DNA of 11,162 nucleotides from an uncultured Chlamydiae bacterium (lineage in GTDB: Bacteria > Chlamydiota > Chlamydiia > Chlamydiales > Rhabdochlamydiaceae): assembly GCA_945957075.1 (NCBI GenBank), contig CAMFJP010000034.1, positions 1 through 11,162 on the forward strand. Direction: 5' to 3'. A program made the translations under genes and the position numbers. Below, piece by piece: positions 6,908-11,162 of the stretch; position 1 is the stretch's first letter, and each line of letters starts with the position of its first letter. Below the pieces are notes generated by a model. It was not told the origin of the DNA and made no database searches. It was given only the letters and a program-made list of their open reading frames with translations.

Positions 6908-7473
6908 AACCACCTCCCTATGCAAGTCTATCCAAAGGCACCTTCCTTATTGCCAATCCAGACCTTGACACCACTTTGTTTGCAAGATCCGTTGTCCTCC
7001 TTTGCGAACACAGCAGCGCCGGCTCCTTTGGCCTAATTATCAATAAACCCCTTGAAGCTACAATTCCAGAAGAAATCATTCCACCTGGACAACTCGCAAA
7101 CCAGCATATTTATTTAAGCTTTGGGGGGCCCATCCAACCACACCACATGATGGTTGTCCATTCAGCCCAAGATACACAAGATCTTTCAATTCCTCTATGC
7201 GATGGCGTATTTTTAGGAGGAAACCTTAACTTTTTACAAGAAGCTGCAACAAAATCTAATGGGCCCTATCTCCATCTATCTTTTGGATACTGCAGTTGGG
7301 GACCTGGCCTACTAGAAAAAGAATTTTTAAACAATCTCTGGTTCCTTTATCCAGCACGCGCAGAGCTTGTCTTTGAAGCCCCAAAAGAAACCCTATGGCG
7401 CACCCTTCTGCGCGCTCTTGGGGGACGCTTTGCCTCCCTCTCCACCATACCAGACGACCTTACATTAAATTAA
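6904..7473 (+). CDS. AlgH/YqgE family protein (UPF0301)
   Basis: This 189-residue protein matches the AlgH/YqgE family along its full length. Key marks are GTFLIANPDL (12-21) at the start, SFGLIINKPLE (about 43-53), a GGPIQ stretch near 77-81, GVFLGGNL (about 102-109) and the C-terminal GYCSWGPGLLEKEF segment that corresponds to the family's GxxGWxxGQLExE motif. The family is widespread and structurally known, but its biochemical role is not settled. It is named AlgH after an alginate regulation phenotype in Pseudomonas. No signal peptide is seen, so it is probably cytoplasmic. The gene overlaps mlaD by ATGA, has no Shine-Dalgarno of its own and is probably translated by coupling. Its stop is 3 bases before glgA. 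Confidence 0.93.
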   Translation: MKPPPYASLSKGTFLIANPDLDTTLFARSVVLLCEHSSAGSFGLIINKPLEATIPEEIIPPGQLANQHIYLSFGGPIQPHHMMVVHSAQDTQDLSIPLCDGVFLGGNLNFLQEAATKSNGPYLHLSFGYCSWGPGLLEKEFLNNLWFLYPARAELVFEAPKETLWRTLLRALGGRFASLSTIPDDLTLN

Positions 7474-7476
7474 CCT

Positions 7477-8832
7477 ATGCATATCATACACATCACCCCA
7501 GAACTTTCTCACTGTGCAAAAATAGGAGGCCTTGCTGATGTTGTATATGGCCTTTGCAAACAACTACAAAGAGAAGGGCATACAATAGACATCATAATGC
7601 CCAAATACGATTGCATGCTCTATGAAGAACTCCAAAATATCACAATCATCCATGAAAATGTATACTCTGCCTATCTAGAAGATCTACATATCCTGCTTAT
7701 AGATGACCAAAATGGCCATTTTCAAAGGCATGTTATCTATGGGTGCCAAGATGACTCTAAGCGCTTTTTACATTTTTGCAAGCAAGCTTTTAACTACCTA
7801 TTGTCCCTTCGAAAGCCCCCAGACATCCTCCATCTTCATGACTGGACAACTGCCATTATCGCCTCCCTATGCAAAAAACAGGTCAACAACCCCTACAAAA
7901 CAGTCCTAACAATACACAACCTAGAGTACCAAGGCATATGCGACCCCAAACTGTTACTCGATATCGGCCTTTCCCCCTCATCCTCGCCTGCAAACATCCT
8001 AGCAGAGGGTATCCGCTCCGCAGACCATATTACAACCGTATCCCCCCATTACCTACAAGAAATTCAAACACCACTTGGAGGATGTGGCCTACATCTTCTC
8101 TTGCAAGAACACAAACATAAGCTCTCCGGAATTCTTAACGGCATTGACGAACACTTTTGGAACCCTGCAATAGACCCCCTTATCTACCAAACCTATTCGA
8201 CCCCCGAAGGAAAAAAAGAAAATCGCAAACACCTTTGCTCCCTTTTAGGACTCAAGGAAAAAAAATGCCCCCTTGTAATCTCTATCACAAGAATTGCCAC
8301 ACAAAAAGCTCCAGAACTTATTTTTTACGCGCTACGCAAAACACTTGCACTCTCTGGTCAGTTCGTCCTTCTTGGCGCACACCCAAGCCCTGAATACCAA
8401 CCTATCCTCGACGATCTAGAAATAGAGTATAAAAACCACCCCGATGTAGCCATACGCCTACATTCCAATGAGCGCCTAGCCCACCTCCTCTTTGCCAGCG
8501 CGGATATGATTATTATTCCGTCTTTATTTGAACCCTGTGGGCTTACGCAAATGATCGCATTAAAGTACGGCACAATCCCCCTTGTGCGCGCAACAGGAGG
8601 ACTTGCCGATACAGTTTTTGATATAGATACAGCACCTATCCCGAAAGAAAAACGCAACGGATTCACCTTTGATTTTGCGGATACCGGGGGTGTCGATTGG
8701 GTACTAGAGCGCGCCTTTACCTATTGGAAAGAAGAAACCTGGGATCAACTTATACATCAAGGACTTCAATATAATTGGAGTTTCGAAAAACCAACTAAAG
8801 AATATACATCTGTATACAAAAAAATACTTTAA
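7477..8832 (+). CDS. glgA: Glycogen synthase (ADP-glucose, GT5 family)
   Basis: GlgA transfers glucose from ADP-glucose to the non-reducing end of alpha-1,4-glucan in the cytoplasm. The 451-residue protein has both GT-B halves. The ADP-glucose loop is K15-I-G-G-L19, and LHDWTTA carries the conserved HDW. R272 and K277 (TRIATQK) correspond to the E. coli phosphate-binding Arg300 and Lys305. E352 in EPCGLTQ is the conserved C-terminal Glu, followed by RATGGLADTV. The N-terminus AKIGGLADVV and MPKYDCM look more like the plant SSIII/IV and cyanobacterial GlgA2 group than like E. coli GlgA. The length is slightly below the usual 470-490. The start ATG has no Shine-Dalgarno and lies 3 bases after the algH stop, so co-translation is likely. 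The function is firm; the subgroup is inference. Confidence 0.95.
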   Translation: MHIIHITPELSHCAKIGGLADVVYGLCKQLQREGHTIDIIMPKYDCMLYEELQNITIIHENVYSAYLEDLHILLIDDQNGHFQRHVIYGCQDDSKRFLHFCKQAFNYLLSLRKPPDILHLHDWTTAIIASLCKKQVNNPYKTVLTIHNLEYQGICDPKLLLDIGLSPSSSPANILAEGIRSADHITTVSPHYLQEIQTPLGGCGLHLLLQEHKHKLSGILNGIDEHFWNPAIDPLIYQTYSTPEGKKENRKHLCSLLGLKEKKCPLVISITRIATQKAPELIFYALRKTLALSGQFVLLGAHPSPEYQPILDDLEIEYKNHPDVAIRLHSNERLAHLLFASADMIIIPSLFEPCGLTQMIALKYGTIPLVRATGGLADTVFDIDTAPIPKEKRNGFTFDFADTGGVDWVLERAFTYWKEETWDQLIHQGLQYNWSFEKPTKEYTSVYKKIL

Positions 8833-8864
8833 TTAAATTGATTCGCATTAAAGAAACAATAAGC

Positions 8865-8897
8865 TACCATATTATAACACACTTTTTTTATATGGTA
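8865..8897 (+). promoter_or_regulatory. Hairpin between glgA and the next gene, just before its start
   Basis: TACCATAT (8865-8872) and ATATGGTA (8890-8897) are a perfect 8-base inverted repeat with a 17-base loop that includes seven Ts. The right arm ends four bases before ATG 8902 and contains the only GG near the start (8894-8895), so a folded leader would hide the weak ribosome-binding site. It could also be a poor terminator for glgA, but the T run is in the loop, not after the stem. In the same gap a -10-like TATTAT (8870-8875) follows a poor -35 match, so a promoter here is possible but weak. Confidence 0.4.
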
Positions 8898-8901
8898 ATT
8901 T

Positions 8902-10818
8902 ATGATTTCATCTGTTTGCACAAATTATTTATATTACACACAAGAAGACACAAGCTATACACGGGCGCTACATTTAGCAAAAACCGATCCATATAATTTC
9001 ACACAAAATATAAAAAAATTTAGAATAGAAAGCGAAGAGCAACTATTTACACTTGCCGAAACAATACTAGATCAAGATGCAAACCTTTTTGCTTCCTCTA
9101 TAATTTCACTTTCACTAGATGACGAAACAAAAATACCAAGACTTATTCGCATGTTAGCGGATAAAAATCCAGACGTTTTAGTTACATGGGCACCCTCTTT
9201 AGAGGCAATAGAAAATCAAGAAATAAAATTTGAATGCCTATCTATTATTGCAAGCATATCCACCGATCATTTTTTTCTCTTTATCATCCACTACTTCTAC
9301 AATACGGCTGAAGAAATAGCTCCATTAATTGTTTTCATAGAAAATCGATTCCCGGGCATTGCAGAAAATTATTTATCTGAATTTCCTGAAAGTGTAATAG
9401 ATCAGGTAATGCAGATGCCCTACTATAAAATAAAAAAATTCATAGAATTTGCACAAGAAGAACTGACAGCCCCTTCCACATTAGATATCCTACAACTTAA
9501 AAAATACTACAATGAAATAGTAGCTTCGATTTCCGAACACAGACTAGACAAGCAACAAGCAACCATTATGCAGGAGTTTGCTCATATGCTCGCACAACGC
9601 GAGCATGAAGCATTTAGCTGGATTACCCAACATGTACAAAATCCCACTGCACCACATCTAGAAACCCTATTAAGAACCTCTTTTACTCATCCAGAGCCAA
9701 TTATAAACCACCCTCCCTTGACCCCAGAGAGCTACGCAAGCCACGAAAAACTGTTTTTATATGAATGGAATAAACCAGAGATTCCTTACAAAAAACAACC
9801 CATCCAAAGACTCTTATATAATATTAATAAATTACAAAAAAACCCATTCCCTCCACTGGCTACAGACGTCATCGCTCTCTGTTTAACAAAACCAGAATGG
9901 TACTATTTAATTCCTAAAGCTTATGATATCAATTTCCTATCTGCCCCCATTCACCTTGAAAAAATAAATAATTCATTATACGCAATAGCTTTAGATAAAT
10001 GTCAAAAGGATTTTCCGAACCTGTCCTTTTATGAAAATTATCCAATCGGAAATTCGACATATCATATTATACTACTATTGCGCGGACTATATTTAGTAAG
10101 ATCCGAAATAAAAGATAATCCTATACTTTTAAACTGCATTGACAACTTGATCGCTTCCTTAACAACTCTTGAAAAAGAAAATGAACCAAAACCCTTTACG
10201 TTGACTCCAGAAGAAGATATTTACGAGCTACTAAGTCTTCCAGAAAGAAGATTCGCTGTTTTGCGTACAGGCTCATTAACTGCACATGCTACTGCGCTAG
10301 CTTTAGAAAAAGACGGGGTTACAGTTTATAATACAGGATATGGACTCGGCAACCATGCAAAAGGCACTGCATCTCCCCGACACTTTCAAACACACATGAC
10401 AATTTCCTACCCCCAAACAGAAAACACTTTAAAGCGCATAGCATCTAGATGCATTTACAACACAGCCCCAAACGACACCCTATTTTACACATTTTTACGC
10501 TCTCTTGGAACTGAAGAGCCCCCTTCCCAATCTCCAATAGACTATGAACAAGTACAAAAAAGGGGAACCTGCTCCGCACAATGTATCATGGCATTTTTAC
10601 GCCACTATATTTTAACACATGTCCCCGGAACAGATAGCGAGCGCCTTGCGACCTATAAATGGATCAAATCGCGCATGCTGCGCCATCTGATCGATGCCTG
10701 TAAAGAAGGAATCTCCCCACATTTACAAGAACCCATTACCGCAAAATATCAAAAACTTCTTCAAACAGAGGATGTTTTAAAAAAGCAAGCAGGCTTGGGC
10801 TGTGTTGAAAAATTCTAA
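8902..10818 (+). CDS. Unknown 638-residue protein: helical repeats plus possible cysteine-peptidase domain
   Basis: I do not recognise a named family. The N-terminal part shows about four helical repeats of roughly 31 residues (about 41-71, 73-103, 104-134 and 135-164), each opening with acidic residues and then an amphipathic helix pair, like a HEAT/ARM-type scaffold. The middle is long and helical. The C-terminal region contains LTAHATAL (His462), VYNTGYGLGNHAK (Asn477, His485) and QKRGTCSAQCIMAFLR (Gln552, Cys557, Cys561). A His, then Asn, then Gln-x4-Cys before a helix resembles clan CE peptidases such as Ulp1, YopJ and chlamydial deubiquitinases, where the order is His, acidic or Asn, Gln, Cys. 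This is a pattern match only. No classical signal peptide or membrane segment is seen, which would fit a type III secreted effector. The gene is more AT-rich than glgA upstream and is separated from it by 69 bases with a hairpin, so it may be expressed separately. Confidence 0.85.
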   Translation: MISSVCTNYLYYTQEDTSYTRALHLAKTDPYNFTQNIKKFRIESEEQLFTLAETILDQDANLFASSIISLSLDDETKIPRLIRMLADKNPDVLVTWAPSLEAIENQEIKFECLSIIASISTDHFFLFIIHYFYNTAEEIAPLIVFIENRFPGIAENYLSEFPESVIDQVMQMPYYKIKKFIEFAQEELTAPSTLDILQLKKYYNEIVASISEHRLDKQQATIMQEFAHMLAQREHEAFSWITQHVQNPTAPHLETLLRTSFTHPEPIINHPPLTPESYASHEKLFLYEWNKPEIPYKKQPIQRLLYNINKLQKNPFPPLATDVIALCLTKPEWYYLIPKAYDINFLSAPIHLEKINNSLYAIALDKCQKDFPNLSFYENYPIGNSTYHIILLLRGLYLVRSEIKDNPILLNCIDNLIASLTTLEKENEPKPFTLTPEEDIYELLSLPERRFAVLRTGSLTAHATALALEKDGVTVYNTGYGLGNHAKGTASPRHFQTHMTISYPQTENTLKRIASRCIYNTAPNDTLFYTFLRSLGTEEPPSQSPIDYEQVQKRGTCSAQCIMAFLRHYILTHVPGTDSERLATYKWIKSRMLRHLIDACKEGISPHLQEPITAKYQKLLQTEDVLKKQAGLGCVEKF

Positions 10819-10868
10819 GAAGAAGTCTTGAGAAAAAGACCCTAAAATAAAGAAACTCCTTTACTGAT

Positions 10869-10968
10869 GTAGCAAGACAAACAAAGGAATCCCGAAGATA
10901 CGTAAACCCAACTGGCGTGAGTATAACAAGAAAACCGTGATTAGCAGCCTGAACTTTAGGTTATTTAT
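10869..10968 (+). pseudogene. Decayed N-terminus of an IS5-type transposase
   Basis: Two frames in succession give pieces that join into a typical IS5-family transposase start. The first (from GTA 10869) reads ARQTKESRRY. The second (from about 10895) reads KIRKPNWREYNKKTVISSLNF, matching the common NWREYNKxLVxRGSLxFW start with a lost Gly codon and Trp changed to Arg. The usual ATG is GTA, a frame change lies near 10890-10905, and the similarity ends at the palindromes that begin about 10969. The remainder of the transposase and the terminal inverted repeats are absent. The short length makes this a moderate call. Confidence 0.4.
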
Positions 10969-11004
10969 TCATGTTACGCAGATTCTAATTCTGTCTTGTA
11001 ACAT
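10969..11004. repeat. Hairpin with ATGTTAC/GTAACAT arms
   Basis: ATGTTAC (10971-10977) pairs with GTAACAT (10998-11004), and an inner CAGA (10979-10982) pairs with TCTG (10990-10993). The 11-base string TCATGTTACGC at 10969-10979 recurs exactly at 11069-11079. No run of Ts follows, so it is not a typical terminator. Confidence 0.55.
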
Positions 11005-11020
11005 AAGTTAAATAGATTTT

Positions 11021-11040
11021 CACCACAGAGCACGCAGAGG
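11021..11040 (+). repeat. CACAGAG-type intergenic motif
   Basis: CACCACAGAGCACGCAGAGG resembles the CACAGAG-rich strings found repeatedly in intergenic DNA of many bacteria, often near GxxExxY-family genes. Only this one short copy is present here and no such gene follows within the window, so its meaning is unclear. Confidence 0.35.
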
Positions 11041-11045
11041 CGCGC

Positions 11046-11079
11046 CTTGCGCGCAAGAGATGAGTAACTCATGTTACGC
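11046..11079. repeat. Two adjacent palindromes and second TCATGTTACGC copy
   Basis: CTTGCGCGCAAG (11046-11057) is a perfect 12-base palindrome. ATGAGTAACTCAT (11060-11072) is a perfect 6-base-arm palindrome around one base. The second overlaps TCATGTTACGC (11069-11079), the same 11 bases as at 10969. Together with the neighbouring hairpin they form a dense cluster of short repeats in otherwise noncoding DNA. Confidence 0.55.
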
Positions 11080-11130
11080 GAAAAAAGAAAAGAGATCAGA
11101 AGGCTTGTAGCTAGCTTATAGAGACATGTC

Positions 11131-11157
11131 GGGGACAAGTCCTGCGGCATTGTCCCC
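11131..11157. repeat. GC-rich inverted repeat at window end
   Basis: GGGGACAA (11131-11138) and TTGTCCCC (11150-11157) form a perfect 8-base stem with an 11-base loop. It could be a terminator-like or REP-like hairpin, but no T run follows before the window ends at 11162. Between 10819 and here I see no intact gene. Confidence 0.5.
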
Positions 11158-11162
11158 CGCTT

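Noticed and set aside
7703..8393. Open frames on the plus strand inside glgA, and one on the minus strand at 8358-8666
   Set aside because: They are shadows of glgA in other frames: Pro/Thr/Arg-rich products without motifs, while the glgA frame is conserved throughout.
10819..10860. Rho-independent terminator after the 638-residue gene
   Set aside because: A weak GTCTT/AAGAC hairpin is present near 10826-10840 but no T run follows.
1..11162. CRISPR array, tRNA or rRNA genes
   Set aside because: No regularly spaced repeats and no tRNA- or rRNA-like conserved strings were seen on either strand.

Overview
The window looks like a chromosomal piece of a chlamydia-like bacterium (Chlamydiota, probably an environmental, amoeba- or arthropod-associated lineage). 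This is inferred from a combination of features: an MlaE-MlaF-MlaD lipid-transport operon with a long chlamydial-style MlaD, a GlgA that reads like the SSIII/IV-type starch synthases, tightly packed genes with weak Shine-Dalgarno sites, moderate to low GC, and a large effector-like protein of unknown family. No rRNA or tRNA gene is present, so the assignment rests on protein character only.

Layout. Bases 1-24 are not genomic: they match the end of the Nextera (Tn5) read-1 adapter, so the contig edge is artificial. Bases 25-841 hold the first 272 codons of a minus-strand gene of unknown function, which runs off the window. An AT-rich divergent control region (842-1053) with a candidate promoter and short palindromes separates it from a plus-strand series. 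That series is an Asp/Glu-racemase-like protein (1054-1758), a large LOG-domain protein (1769-3868), mlaE (3905-4715, apparently frameshifted), mlaF (4712-5500), mlaD (5717-6907), an AlgH/YqgE protein (6904-7473), glgA (7477-8832) and a 638-residue protein with helical repeats and a possible cysteine-peptidase end (8902-10818). The last 344 bases have no intact gene. They hold what looks like a decayed IS5-type transposase start followed by several short palindromes and a CACAGAG-type repeat motif.

How the genes fit together. MlaE (membrane permease), MlaF (ATPase) and MlaD (MCE-domain lipid carrier) form one transporter that moves phospholipid between the inner membrane and the periplasm or outer membrane. 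The mlaE-mlaF and mlaD-algH pairs overlap by ATGA, and algH-glgA are 3 bases apart, so the set reads as one transcription unit. GlgA makes glycogen from ADP-glucose. The racemase-like and LOG proteins look like small-molecule enzymes.

Most notable points. (1) A 216-base insert breaks the tight operon between mlaF and mlaD. It contains three related copies of a ~55-base unit arranged so the middle, inverted copy can pair with either the upstream copy or the downstream one, and the downstream copy carries the mlaD ribosome-binding site. (2) mlaE shows a frameshift best explained by loss of 11 bases between two copies of a 9-base direct repeat. (3) The racemase-like protein has Ser where the first catalytic Cys is expected. 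(4) The last gene may encode a host-directed cysteine peptidase. (5) The 3' end holds an eroded insertion sequence amid palindromes.
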